A stretch of DNA of 64,000 nt. Origin: Kribbella jejuensis (GTDB lineage Bacteria; Actinomycetota; Actinomycetes; Propionibacteriales; Kribbellaceae). Each line of letters opens with the position of its first letter. The stretch's first letter is position 1. A program made the translations under genes and the position numbers. The notes under the pieces were generated by a model. That model was given only the letters and a program-made list of their open reading frames with translations, searched no databases and had not been told where the DNA came from. Shown piece by piece: positions 46,321-54,443 of this stretch. The stretch covers positions 1 through 64,000 of the forward strand of contig NZ_VFMM01000002.1 of the NCBI RefSeq assembly GCF_006715085.1, written 5' to 3'.

Positions 46321-46981
46321 CCCACCCACCGCCCGCCGCCGACCCAATCCAGCGGCACGCGGCGCCGCGGCACACCCACCGCACCCACAGCACGACCGCA
46401 CCGGCGGCACCCACCGCACCCTCCGCACCCAGGCACCCAAGCCCGCCACGAGACGCCACCCGACAGAAACCCCTGCGAGGGGACACTCCGCAGCGGTGCA
46501 CCTGCCGGCGCATCCGACGGGTGGGCACCTGAGGGTGGATCCCGTCGGCGGGACGCCCCGACGGCACATCCCAGCGGCGCCACGCGCCCGGGGCACCCGG
46601 CGGCGCACGCGCTCGGGTCGACCCCAGGCAACCCCAGCCGTCAACAGACACCGCCCACCACACCGACGATCCACCTGCGAGGGGACACTCCACAGGCGGA
46701 CCGTACGTAGAGTGCGCCGCGCCGCTTGGATTCGCTGTCGAGCGTGCCGCCCGTGGGATGCACCGTCGAGCCTCCCGCCCGCGATGCCAGGCGCGGCATC
46801 CCACACGGCTGGGCCGCCCGTCGTGGTGCCGCCCGTGGTGTGTGCCTACGGGCGTGTCGCTCGGGATGCGCGTCAGGCATCCGGCCTGTGGAGTGTCCCC
46901 TCGTAGGTGGGTTGCACACCCGACGGACCGCACGCCACGGGCGCGCCCCGGCGGGTGGGGATCGCTGGTAGGCGGTTGGGG
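46321..46981. other. 661-bp intergenic region rich in short repeats
   Basis: No credible gene on either strand; long minus-strand frames crossing it are low-complexity. It holds three copies of a ~19-26 bp sequence (46475-46493, 46671-46696 and, inverted, 46885-46910) and many variants of GTGCCGCCCGTGG / GGCATCCCAC, giving dense local palindromes. Possibly a small repeat-derived element or a regulatory RNA island after the Gln-rich cassette. Confidence 0.6.
46671..46910. repeat. 240-bp element bounded by 26-bp inverted repeats
   Basis: The 26 bases at 46671-46696 (starting CCACCTGCGAGGGGACAC) and the complement of 46885-46910 agree at 25 of 26 positions. A shorter direct copy of the same core (GCGAGGGGACACTCCGCAG) lies 200 bp upstream at 46475. 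No transposase or target duplication is obvious. It looks like a miniature element (MITE-like) or a genome-dispersed repeat. Confidence 0.5.
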
Positions 46982-47344
46982 TCAGTAGACGATCGCCTGG
47001 GTGTTGTTGGTGAGGATTTCTTCGGTGAAGGTGGGGGCGCCGGCGATGCGGGTGCCTGGGCGGAGGTCGGGTTGCGTGAGGGCGCGGCGGTTGGCGCATT
47101 GGGTGCAGACGGTTAGTTGACCGCCTTCCAGGACCGCGGTGAGTAGGTCGGTGAGTGGGGCGGCGTGTGGCAGTTCGAATGTCTCGGCTCGGCCGGGTAC
47201 GGCGAACCACACCGCTTCGCCGGTCAGCCAGAGTGAGACCGTTGCCCCGGCGGCGACTGCGGAAGCGGCGACGGTGAAGGCCTGGTTCGCGCGCTCGGGT
47301 TCGTCGGCGCCTGCGGTCAGCTTGATCACCAGCGTTCGAGACAT
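46982..47344 (-). CDS. DsrE-like sulfur-relay family protein
   Basis: 120 residues. DsrE/F fold: 'TLVIKLTAGADEPERANQAFTVAASAVAAGATVSLWLTGEAV' and 'GQLTVCTQCANRRAL' with Cys80 and Cys83. Small proteins of this type take part in sulfur relay or redox sensing; the CxxC suggests disulfide or persulfide chemistry. It is divergent from the small microprotein-nitrobindin pair, a layout I recall in other actinomycetes. Confidence 0.88.
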   Translation of the reverse strand: MSRTLVIKLTAGADEPERANQAFTVAASAVAAGATVSLWLTGEAVWFAVPGRAETFELPHAAPLTDLLTAVLEGGQLTVCTQCANRRALTQPDLRPGTRIAGAPTFTEEILTNNTQAIVY

Positions 47345-47429
47345 CCCGTTAAAGTAGCCCGCCCCGAACGAACAACGGCGTGCGGGATCTCACGTGAGGG
47401 TCGCCGTACGCATCCTCTAGACTGACCGG

Positions 47430-47537
47430 GTGCTGCATGTTGTGTTCACTACGTTGCTGATTCTGGTCTGTGTGTTCATGGGCTGGTTCTCGGCGTTTGT
47501 CGTCTACCGGTTGTACCGCGGTCGCGGTGCCAACTGA
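47430..47537 (+). CDS. 35-residue single-TM microprotein upstream of nitrobindin
   Basis: GTG 47430 to TGA 47535: starts 'MLHVVFTTLLILVCVFMGW' and ends 'VVYRLYRGRGAN', one hydrophobic helix with a positive end, so a small inner-membrane protein. It ends 17 nt before the nitrobindin gene with GAGTG for the next ribosome-binding site between them. Too short for usual gene calls; codon choice (TTG, GTT, TGT) is less GC-rich than neighbours. Function unknown; possibly conserved with the nitrobindin gene in actinobacteria. Confidence 0.65.
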   Translation: MLHVVFTTLLILVCVFMGWFSAFVVYRLYRGRGAN

Positions 47538-47554
47538 GTGGGCTGAGTGATCGC

Positions 47555-48049
47555 ATGGCGTTCGAGATTTCGCAGGATCTGCATCCGGACCTGATGCCGC
47601 TCGCCTGGCTGGTGGGGCGTTGGGAAGGGCGCGGGCACGGGGATTACCCGACGATCGAGAAGTTCGAGTTCGGGCAGCAGATCGACTTCACCCACAACGG
47701 CAAGCCGTACTTGCACTACGTCAGTCAGACGTACGTGGTCGGCGAGGACGGCACCAAGGAGCGTCCGCTCGCGGTCGAGACCGGGTTCTGGCGGCCGCAG
47801 CCGGGCAACAAGCTCGAGGTGATCCTGGCGCACCCGACCGGGATCGCCGAGATCTGGTACGGCGACATCGACGGCGCGAAGATCGAGCTCCAGACCGACG
47901 TGGTCGCCCGCACCACCTCCGCGAAGGAAGTCACCGCCGGCCACCGGCTGTACGGCCTGGTGAACGGCGAACTCCTCTGGGCCTACGACATGGCCGCCGA
48001 AGGCCAGTCACTCCAGCCCCACCTCTGGGCAACCCTCGTCCGCTCATAG
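47555..48049 (+). CDS. Nitrobindin (FABP-like heme protein)
   Basis: 164 residues, DUF1794 beta-barrel. The family signature GxWxGxG is 'GRWEGRG' (21-27) and the heme-ligating His is in 'QPHLWATL' (His156). Nitrobindins bind nitric oxide and convert peroxynitrite; the actinobacterial ones are linked to protection from nitrosative stress. Paired with a microprotein and divergent from DsrE, consistent with a redox locus. Confidence 0.93.
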   Translation: MAFEISQDLHPDLMPLAWLVGRWEGRGHGDYPTIEKFEFGQQIDFTHNGKPYLHYVSQTYVVGEDGTKERPLAVETGFWRPQPGNKLEVILAHPTGIAEIWYGDIDGAKIELQTDVVARTTSAKEVTAGHRLYGLVNGELLWAYDMAAEGQSLQPHLWATLVRS

Positions 48050-48137
48050 GCCACGCGCAGGGCAAGCGTCCTCGCGGATTCGCACGTCAGAAGCCCAGAT
48101 CCGGGAGCCGGACCGGGCTTCCGCCGCTGTGTTCGTC

Positions 48138-49226
48138 TCAGACCTTGGGGTGCTTCGGGGTGATCCGTGTCGCGACCGAGGTCCAGCTGATGACGTCGCC
48201 GCTCTTCAACGGCATCGGGTCGCCGTCGCCGTTGAGCGGTGCTGTCACCGTGGCGACCTCGCGAAGACCGATGAACTGACCCGTCTTCGCGTCGATGATC
48301 AGCTCCTTGCGGATCCCCCACAGCTCCACCAGCCCGATCGCCCGGCCGACCTTCCCGTCCAGATTGACCGCGTTCGGAAGGAGCTGGATGTTTCGGATGC
48401 CGCGCAGCGCCTTGTACAGCGTGGCCCGCCGCTCCGACGTCGCGAAGCCGGACACCAGGATGCTCCCGGCGCGCTCGAACGCCCGATAGTCGCCCTGTGC
48501 CGGAGCATCACCCAGCCCGGGCCAGGTGTGGTCGTTCTTCCGCAGCGCCGCGAGCAGGGCGGCCGGGTCCTGGGGCAGCCGTGCGACGAAGTCGGCCGAC
48601 GGATTCATCCAGCCGGCCTTGCAACCGTTCGTCGTGCCCTGCGCCTGGACCACAACGGCACCGCCGGTCAGGACGGCACAGGCGTCCGCGGTCTGGATCT
48701 TCTGCGGCTTGACGTTGAGCGGGTCGGTGCGGTGCCAGAGCTGCTCGGCGGCTTTGCTGGAGAACTCCTGCTTGGCGCCGAGCACCGAGATTGCGGTGAA
48801 CGGCGGCCGCTGGGTGGACGGAACCCACCAGTCGCTGACCGAAAGGCGAGTGCCGTGGTATTCGTTGCGCGGACCGAAGTTCCATCCTTCCTGGCTCCGC
48901 TGGGTGACCCGTCGGTACTGGCCGGCCGGGATCGGTGCGTCCGGGGCACTCGTCGACTGGTCGGCGGCGGTCGCCAGGAACGTGCCGGCGTCAGCCGCCG
49001 CCCCAGGCGCGACCGTCCCGTCATTCTTGGTGACGACGTCGTTGACGAGGAAGCCGGCCGCCAGCGTTCCGGCGAGGGCACCGGCGAGCACCATCCGGCG
49101 GGCCCCGGTCGAGCGGCGCTTTGCAGGTTGCGGGGTCAGCACCCTTTGACGGGCGCGGGCGAGGACCAGCGGGTCGGCCGGCGGTACGTCGTGGTTCAGG
49201 CGCTTGAGCGCATCGATCTCGGTCAT
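48138..49226 (-). CDS. CU044_5270-family membrane-anchored protein
   Basis: 362 residues. Cytoplasmic N-terminus 'ALKRLNHDVPPADPLVLARARQRVL' (a short anti-sigma-like segment), one helix 'MVLAGALAGTLAAGFLVNDVV', then an outer domain 'GQYRRVTQRSQEGWN...' and 'DPAALLAALRK'. CU044_5270 proteins are encoded with ECF sigma factors, as here: its ATG overlaps the sigma stop (ATGA). It likely acts as the sigma factor's membrane partner or anti-sigma. A longer in-frame start exists but is within the sigma gene. Confidence 0.88.
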   Translation of the reverse strand: MTEIDALKRLNHDVPPADPLVLARARQRVLTPQPAKRRSTGARRMVLAGALAGTLAAGFLVNDVVTKNDGTVAPGAAADAGTFLATAADQSTSAPDAPIPAGQYRRVTQRSQEGWNFGPRNEYHGTRLSVSDWWVPSTQRPPFTAISVLGAKQEFSSKAAEQLWHRTDPLNVKPQKIQTADACAVLTGGAVVVQAQGTTNGCKAGWMNPSADFVARLPQDPAALLAALRKNDHTWPGLGDAPAQGDYRAFERAGSILVSGFATSERRATLYKALRGIRNIQLLPNAVNLDGKVGRAIGLVELWGIRKELIIDAKTGQFIGLREVATVTAPLNGDGDPMPLKSGDVISWTSVATRITPKHPKV

Positions 49227-49906
49227 GAGCGGTTCTCCTGGAAGCCTGGGCCCAGCGCGGCGCGCAGGACTCGACGGGCACGGTGCAGGCGGGACGCAAC
49301 CGTCCCGGCGGGGATGTTCAGGGCAGCGGCGATCTCGGGATAACTGAGGTCTTCCCACGCGTAGAGCAGCAGGACGTCCCGGTCGGTCTGCCGGAGGCCG
49401 GCCAGTACGCCGGCCAGCGCGCGCGAGGTCGTCTCCGCGTCGACCCGGTCGGCGACCTCGGCGGAGAGCAGGTCCGCGCCGTCCGGCGCTGCGCCCGGGG
49501 CGGAGCGCGAGTACGCCCGGTACTGGCGGATCTCGTCACGACGCCGGCGGCGGATCAGATTGGTCGCGATGCCGTACAACCAGGGCATCACGCCAGACGG
49601 CGACTCACGGTAGCGGTCCCGACGCTCGAAGGCGATCAGGAAGGTTTGCGCGACGAGGTCGTCCGCCTCGCCGGTGCCGAGCCGGCGAGCGATGTACCGA
49701 TGGATCGCGGGAGCGTGCAGGTCGAACAGCACCGCGAAATCCTCCGGCGTCCGAAGGCTCGCGGAGTCGAGATCCGGGTCGGCGGACCGGCTCGTCCCAC
49801 CGGGTACGGCGGTCTCCGCCGCCGGTATCCGACCTGGTATCGGGGGCGGACTATGGATCTCAGGTATGCGTTCCCGACCGAGAGACGCTGTCAGCGGTTG
49901 CTTCAT
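49223..49906 (-). CDS. ECF-type RNA polymerase sigma factor
   Basis: 227 residues. Sigma2 'FAVLFDLHAPAIHRYIARRLG' and 'AEDLVAQTFLIAFERRDRY'-like region ('ADDLVAQTFLIAFERRDRY'), sigma4 'LRQTDRDVLLLYAWEDLSYPEIAAALNIPAGTVASRL'. The N-terminal ~50 residues are Pro/Ser-rich and not part of the fold, so a downstream start is possible. Translationally coupled with the CU044_5270 protein, which probably regulates it. No obvious target promoter in the window. Confidence 0.93.
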   Translation of the reverse strand: MKQPLTASLGRERIPEIHSPPPIPGRIPAAETAVPGGTSRSADPDLDSASLRTPEDFAVLFDLHAPAIHRYIARRLGTGEADDLVAQTFLIAFERRDRYRESPSGVMPWLYGIATNLIRRRRRDEIRQYRAYSRSAPGAAPDGADLLSAEVADRVDAETTSRALAGVLAGLRQTDRDVLLLYAWEDLSYPEIAAALNIPAGTVASRLHRARRVLRAALGPGFQENRS

Positions 49907-49966
49907 ACCTGTTTGTTGTCCGGTCCCCGTGCAGCGCTTCTCAAAAATCTACTCGCCGAACACGCC

Positions 49967-50644
49967 TCAACTCTCGGCCACCCACGAGTACTCGACCTTC
50001 GGTCGGCCGCTGCGTCCGTCGTAGCGCTGGGTGCGCAACGCCTGACCCTGATCGGCCAGGTGTTCGAGGTAGCGCCGCGCCGTGATCCGCGACGTACCGA
50101 GCGACGTCGCGACCTCCTCGGCGGTCCACCCCTCCCGGTTCGCCAGTAGCTGCACGACCCGGTCGAGCACGCCGCCGGCCAGCCCCTTCGGCACCGACGA
50201 GACGGTTGCCGGATGCAACAACCGGTCGACCTCGTCCTGGTCCGCGACGACCTCGCCGAGTGCGGCGGCCCGGCGTTGCCGTGCGTACGCCGTCAACCGG
50301 TCTCGCAGCGTCTCGAACGCGAACGGCTTCAGCACGTACTGCACCACGCCGATCCGCGCCGCAGCCTGCACCGCCGCGACCTCCCGGGCCGACGTCACCG
50401 CGACCACGTCCGTTTGGTTGCCAAGGGCACGCATCCGCCGGACGATGTCCAGCCCGTGCCCGTCCGGCAGGTTCATGTCGAGCAGTACCAGGTCCAGGTC
50501 GCCCCGCGCGAGCACCTGCAAGGCGCGTCCCGCTGTACCGGCGACGCCGACGCAGGTGAAGCCGGGCAGCCGGTCGACGTACGTGCGGTGCGCCTCCGCG
50601 GCGACCGGGTCGTCCTCGACGACCAGTACGCGCAGGTCAGGCAC
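49967..50644 (-). CDS. Response regulator of the CitB/DctR type
   Basis: 225 residues. Receiver with Asp56 in 'LVLLDMNLPDGHG', acidic pair at 11-12 and Lys in 'YVLKPF'; C-terminal helix-turn-helix 'EGWTAEEVATSLGTSRITARRYLEHLAD'. This is the CitB/DpiA family, which controls C4-dicarboxylate and citrate genes. It directly follows its kinase with an 8-nt overlap, and the DctA transporter lies just beyond the kinase on the other strand, so dctA is the likely target. Confidence 0.93.
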   Translation of the reverse strand: MPDLRVLVVEDDPVAAEAHRTYVDRLPGFTCVGVAGTAGRALQVLARGDLDLVLLDMNLPDGHGLDIVRRMRALGNQTDVVAVTSAREVAAVQAAARIGVVQYVLKPFAFETLRDRLTAYARQRRAAALGEVVADQDEVDRLLHPATVSSVPKGLAGGVLDRVVQLLANREGWTAEEVATSLGTSRITARRYLEHLADQGQALRTQRYDGRSGRPKVEYSWVAES

Positions 50645-51893
50645 TCGTGCTCACCGCCCGCGGCAGCCGTACCCGCACGGTCAGCGCGGGTACGTCGTCC
50701 AGCTCGGAATCGGGATCGACCATCAGCGAACCCTGCCACCGTTCGACCGTACTGCGCACCAGCACGAGCCCGAGACCGTGTCCCGGCTCGGCCTTCGTCG
50801 TCCAGCCGCGCTCGAAGATGTGCGCCAGCTCCACCGATCCGAGTTCGGCCCCGGTGTTCGTCACGACCAAGTCGATCGAGTCCGCCAAAGCGGCTGCCCG
50901 GAACTCCACCTTCCGCGGCGCCGGGCCGCCGCGCGCGGCCTCGATCGCGTTGTCCAGCAGGTTTCCGACCACGGTCACCACGTCCTGGGCCGGCAGCCGG
51001 GTGTTCAGCGTCTCGTGCCCGAGGTCCAGCGACAGGACCACACCACGCTCCTGTGCCTGCGACAACTTTGCCAACAGCAACGACGCGAGGACCGGGTCGC
51101 CGACGGTCCCGACGACCCGATCCGTCATCGCCTGCGCGAACTGCAACTCCGACACCGCGAACTCCCGGGCCCGTTCCGGCTTGCCGATCTCGATCAGGCT
51201 GACGACGGTGTGCAGCCGGTTCGACGCCTCATGATTCTGCGCCTGCAGCGATTCCGCCAAACTCCGTACGGCGTCCAGCTCGCCGAGCAACCGCTGCAGC
51301 TGGGTGTGGTCCCGCAGCGTGACGATCCGGCCGCGGCCGGACGGCTGCTGGTTCACGACGACCACGCCCTGCGCCCCGAGGTGCAGTTCGTCGTACGCCG
51401 TACGCCCGGACGCGAGCAGTTCGGCCAGCGGTGCGCCGAGGGGCAGCTCCTCCAGCGGCGTACCGGGTGCTACCGCACGGAGCCCGAGCAGCGTCAGCGC
51501 CTCGTCGTTCGCGAGCTGTACGCGGCCGGCGACGTCGAGCAGGATCAATCCTTCGCGCGCGGCGTGCAGGACGCCTTCGTAGAAGTCGAGCATCCGCGCC
51601 AGCGACTGCGTTCCCATCCCTCGGGTGGCCCGCCGTACCCGCCAGGTGACGAGCGCGTTGCCGGCGATCGCGACGCCGAGCATGAGGCTGGCGATCCCGA
51701 GCATCGAGCGCAGGTCGAGCCGCACGAGCTCCCACCAGCTAGGAGCGGCCAGACCGCTCACCGCGGCGTCCCGGACGGCTTGCGCGCGAGAGCGGCTCAC
51801 CAGCACGATCCAGACCATCGCAATGAGTACTGTCGCCGTGACGGTCTGCAACCAGAAGACCTGGCGGCGCAACTCCCACGACCGACGTTTCAT
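50637..51893 (-). CDS. CitA/DcuS-family sensor histidine kinase lacking its extracellular sensor
   Basis: 418 residues. TM1 'FWLQTVTATVLIAMVWIVLV' and TM2 'MLGIASLMLGVAIAGNALV' are separated by only about 30 residues, where CitA/DcuS kinases have a ~130-residue PDC sensor domain. Then a PAS domain ('FYEGVLHAAREGLILLDVAG'), the phospho-acceptor His221 in 'QNHEASNRLHTVVSLI' (CitA-type H-box), and an ATPase with 'NLLDNAIEAA' and 'GHGLGLVLVRSTVERWQG'. ATG 51893 is used; a longer frame adds no similarity. The missing domain implies sensing through the membrane or the cytoplasmic PAS. Confidence 0.9.
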   Translation of the reverse strand: MKRRSWELRRQVFWLQTVTATVLIAMVWIVLVSRSRAQAVRDAAVSGLAAPSWWELVRLDLRSMLGIASLMLGVAIAGNALVTWRVRRATRGMGTQSLARMLDFYEGVLHAAREGLILLDVAGRVQLANDEALTLLGLRAVAPGTPLEELPLGAPLAELLASGRTAYDELHLGAQGVVVVNQQPSGRGRIVTLRDHTQLQRLLGELDAVRSLAESLQAQNHEASNRLHTVVSLIEIGKPERAREFAVSELQFAQAMTDRVVGTVGDPVLASLLLAKLSQAQERGVVLSLDLGHETLNTRLPAQDVVTVVGNLLDNAIEAARGGPAPRKVEFRAAALADSIDLVVTNTGAELGSVELAHIFERGWTTKAEPGHGLGLVLVRSTVERWQGSLMVDPDSELDDVPALTVRVRLPRAVSTSA

Positions 51894-52034
51894 GCCGATC
51901 AGTCTGCCCCGAACTCGCGCAGCGAACGATATGAACGAAATGCGCACTTCTCCTGTGCGTCACGTCACAGTTACCCACTAGGTGCCTCTGAGGTACCAGC
52001 CACCCCTCCGCCAGGCCGATACAGGAGTCCACCA

Positions 52035-53417
52035 ATGTCGAGCCCGACCGAACCCCGCCCGACTCCGGTGCGCAACGACCGGACCCACTTCCTCTACATC
52101 GCCGTCATCGTCGCCGTCGCCCTCGGCGTCGGTGTCGGACTGCTGTTCCCGGCCTTCGCGGTGGAGCTGAAACCGCTCGGCACCGGGTTCGTCAACCTGA
52201 TCAAGATGATGATCAGCCCGATCATCTTCTGCACGCTGGTCCTCGGCATCGGCTCGGTCCGCAAGGCCGCTAGCGTCGGCAAGGTCGGCGGTCTCGCGCT
52301 CGTCTACTTCCTGGTGATGTCGACGGTCGCGCTCGCCATCGGCCTGGTGGTCGGCAACCTGATCCACCCGGGCTCCGGGCTGAACCTGACCGACAAGCTG
52401 CGCGAGACCGGCCAGAAACAGGCCGCCGGCGCGCACGCGACCACGACCGACTTCCTGCTCGGCATCATCCCGAAGACGATCGTCTCCTCGCTGACCGAGG
52501 GCGAGGTCCTGCAGACCGTGCTGGTCGCGCTGCTGATCGGGTTCGCCCTGCAGGCGATGGGCGCCAAGGGCCAGCCGATCCTCGACGGTATCGGCCACCT
52601 CCAGCGGCTGGTCTTCAAGGTGCTCTCGATGATCATGTGGGTCGCGCCCGTCGGTGCCTTCGGCGCGATCGCGAACGTCGTCGGAGCGACCGGCACCGAC
52701 GCACTCGTCAGCCTGGGCAAGATCATGCTGGCCTTCTACATCACGTGTCTGATCTTCGTGGTGGTCGTGCTCGGCACGCTTCTTCGCGTGGTCACCGGGA
52801 TCTCGATCTTCCAGCTGCTGCGATACCTCGGCCGCGAGTTCCTGCTGATCGTGTCGAGCTCGTCCTCGGAGACCGCCCTGCCGCGGTTGATCGGGAAGAT
52901 GGAACACCTCGGCGTCGACAAGTCCGTCGTCGGTATCACGGTCCCGACCGGGTACTCGTTCAACCTCGACGGGACCGCGATCTACCTGACGATGGCGTCG
53001 TTGTTCATCGCCGAGGCGATGAACCAGCCGTTCTCGATCGGGCAGCAGATCTCGCTGCTGCTGTTCATGATCGTCGCCTCGAAGGGCGCGGCCGGTGTCA
53101 CCGGTGCGGGCCTGGCCACGCTGGCGGGCGGGCTGCAGTCGCACCGGCCGGAGCTGGTCGACGGCGTCGGGCTGATCGTCGGGATCGACCGGTTCATGTC
53201 CGAGGCCCGGGCGCTCACGAACTTCGCCGGGAACGCGGTCGCGACCGTCCTGGTCGGCCACTGGGTCGGCGAATTCGACAAGGAGCAGGCGAAGCAGGTC
53301 TTCGCCGGCAACGACCCGTTCGACGAGGCCGCCTTCGCCGCCGGCGACACCCACGCCGGCGACGCCCACGACACTGGCGCCCCGACCCCTGTCTCGGCCC
53401 GCACCGCCGACGTCTAG
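52035..53417 (+). CDS. dctA: C4-dicarboxylate/proton symporter DctA (DAACS family)
   Basis: 460 residues. DAACS (glutamate/aspartate-dicarboxylate) carrier with 'VNLIKMMISPIIFCTLVLGI', the substrate-binding 'SSSSETALPRLIGKME' and 'GVTGAGLATLAGGL', and the Na/H+-site segment 'GYSFNLDGTAIYLTMASLFIAEA'. Imports succinate, fumarate or malate. AGGAG sits 8 nt before ATG 52035. Divergent from the CitA-like kinase with a 141-bp shared region; DctA proteins can act as co-sensors for such kinases, which would fit the kinase's missing sensor domain. Confidence 0.95.
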   Translation: MSSPTEPRPTPVRNDRTHFLYIAVIVAVALGVGVGLLFPAFAVELKPLGTGFVNLIKMMISPIIFCTLVLGIGSVRKAASVGKVGGLALVYFLVMSTVALAIGLVVGNLIHPGSGLNLTDKLRETGQKQAAGAHATTTDFLLGIIPKTIVSSLTEGEVLQTVLVALLIGFALQAMGAKGQPILDGIGHLQRLVFKVLSMIMWVAPVGAFGAIANVVGATGTDALVSLGKIMLAFYITCLIFVVVVLGTLLRVVTGISIFQLLRYLGREFLLIVSSSSSETALPRLIGKMEHLGVDKSVVGITVPTGYSFNLDGTAIYLTMASLFIAEAMNQPFSIGQQISLLLFMIVASKGAAGVTGAGLATLAGGLQSHRPELVDGVGLIVGIDRFMSEARALTNFAGNAVATVLVGHWVGEFDKEQAKQVFAGNDPFDEAAFAAGDTHAGDAHDTGAPTPVSARTADV

Positions 53418-53439
53418 ACCATCTGTCCCACCCCTCAAG

Positions 53440-53476
53440 CACTGCCCGCCGAAGCCACAGCCCGGCGGGCAGTGCG
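53440..53476. terminator. Terminator between dctA and the LLM oxidoreductase gene
   Basis: GCACTGCCCGCCG and its exact complement form a 13-bp stem with an 11-nt loop between the two convergent genes. No T-run. Confidence 0.8.
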
Positions 53477-53516
53477 CTGTCCGGACCGCCCGACCGTCAC
53501 CAACGCCCGACCCGGA

Positions 53517-54332
53517 TTACTTCCCGTGCAACAGCTCGACGACCGGCGCGAGGTCTTCGAGGTACGTCGCGTTGACCGAGATGTACGACGCGCCGAACTC
53601 GTCCCGGCGGCGCTGCAGTTCGTCGGCCATCTGCTGCGGCGTACCGCGCAGCATCATCAGCGAGTCGCTCGCCTCCAGTACTTCGGGGTCGACGCCGGCC
53701 GCCTGCTTCGTCCACGGCGGCAGCTCGCGGGTACCGGCCGCGAACAGGTTCATCGCCAGCTCGATCTCGTCGGCCCGCGCACCGGCCAGCTCCTGCAGGT
53801 CCCGAACCAGCTTGGCGACCTCGGCCCGCGGTGTCATCGCGTCCTTGGCGAGGGACACGATGTCGGCCCGTGCGGCGGCCAGTGCGAGCGCCCGCGGTCC
53901 GCCGGCCGCCAGCATGATCGGTGTCTGGCGGTCGCCGTCCAGCTCGACCAGCAGATCCAGGGTTTCGCGGACCTGGTCGCGGCGCTGCTTCGCCGAACCC
54001 CACGGCAGCCCGAGCTCCGCGGTCTGCTGCTCCGCGACCGGGCGCCCGGTGCCGATGCCGAACTCGAACCGCCCGCCGGTCAGCACGGTCAGCGTGTGCG
54101 CCTCCCAGGCGGCCGCCCGCGGCGTACGCAGCGGAGCCGCGGCGACGAACGTACCGACGCGGATGTCCGCGACCGCGGCCGCCATCGCCAGCGACGGGAA
54201 CGGCGACGGCAGCTGCAGCCCGTCGGGCATCAGCACGGTCGAGTACCCGGAATCGGCCGCCTGGCGCACGGTCTTGGTCCATGTCGCGCCGGTCGTCGGG
54301 CTGCCGACCACCCCGAACCTGAATGCTTTCAT
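53517..54332 (-). CDS. LLM-class flavin-dependent oxidoreductase
   Basis: 271 residues, luciferase-like TIM barrel. 'RFGVVGSPTTGATWTKTVRQAADSGYSTVLMPDG' opens the F420/FMN fold; 'RFEFGIGTGRPVAEQQTAELGLPW' and 'ILAAGGPRALALAA'-like segments follow. ATG 54332 is chosen (GGAGGG upstream); a longer frame lacks similarity. Such enzymes use FMN or F420; the actinobacterial ones often act on small organic molecules. Single gene, no operon. Confidence 0.9.
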   Translation of the reverse strand: MKAFRFGVVGSPTTGATWTKTVRQAADSGYSTVLMPDGLQLPSPFPSLAMAAAVADIRVGTFVAAAPLRTPRAAAWEAHTLTVLTGGRFEFGIGTGRPVAEQQTAELGLPWGSAKQRRDQVRETLDLLVELDGDRQTPIMLAAGGPRALALAAARADIVSLAKDAMTPRAEVAKLVRDLQELAGARADEIELAMNLFAAGTRELPPWTKQAAGVDPEVLEASDSLMMLRGTPQQMADELQRRRDEFGASYISVNATYLEDLAPVVELLHGK

Positions 54333-54443
54333 CGTCCCGCTCCCTCCGAAGTTTTCATAACTCCACCGTCGCGGTAGAAGGGGTCTGTCCACATCCCACG
54401 GTGGGAGTCCTTCGGTGTACGCCGGAGGACGTACTCTGGTGAC

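Noticed and set aside
45479..46933. 484-codon minus-strand frame running from the Gln-rich gene into the repeat region
   Set aside because: Low complexity, no start signal, and it crosses the 26-bp inverted repeats; treated as non-coding.
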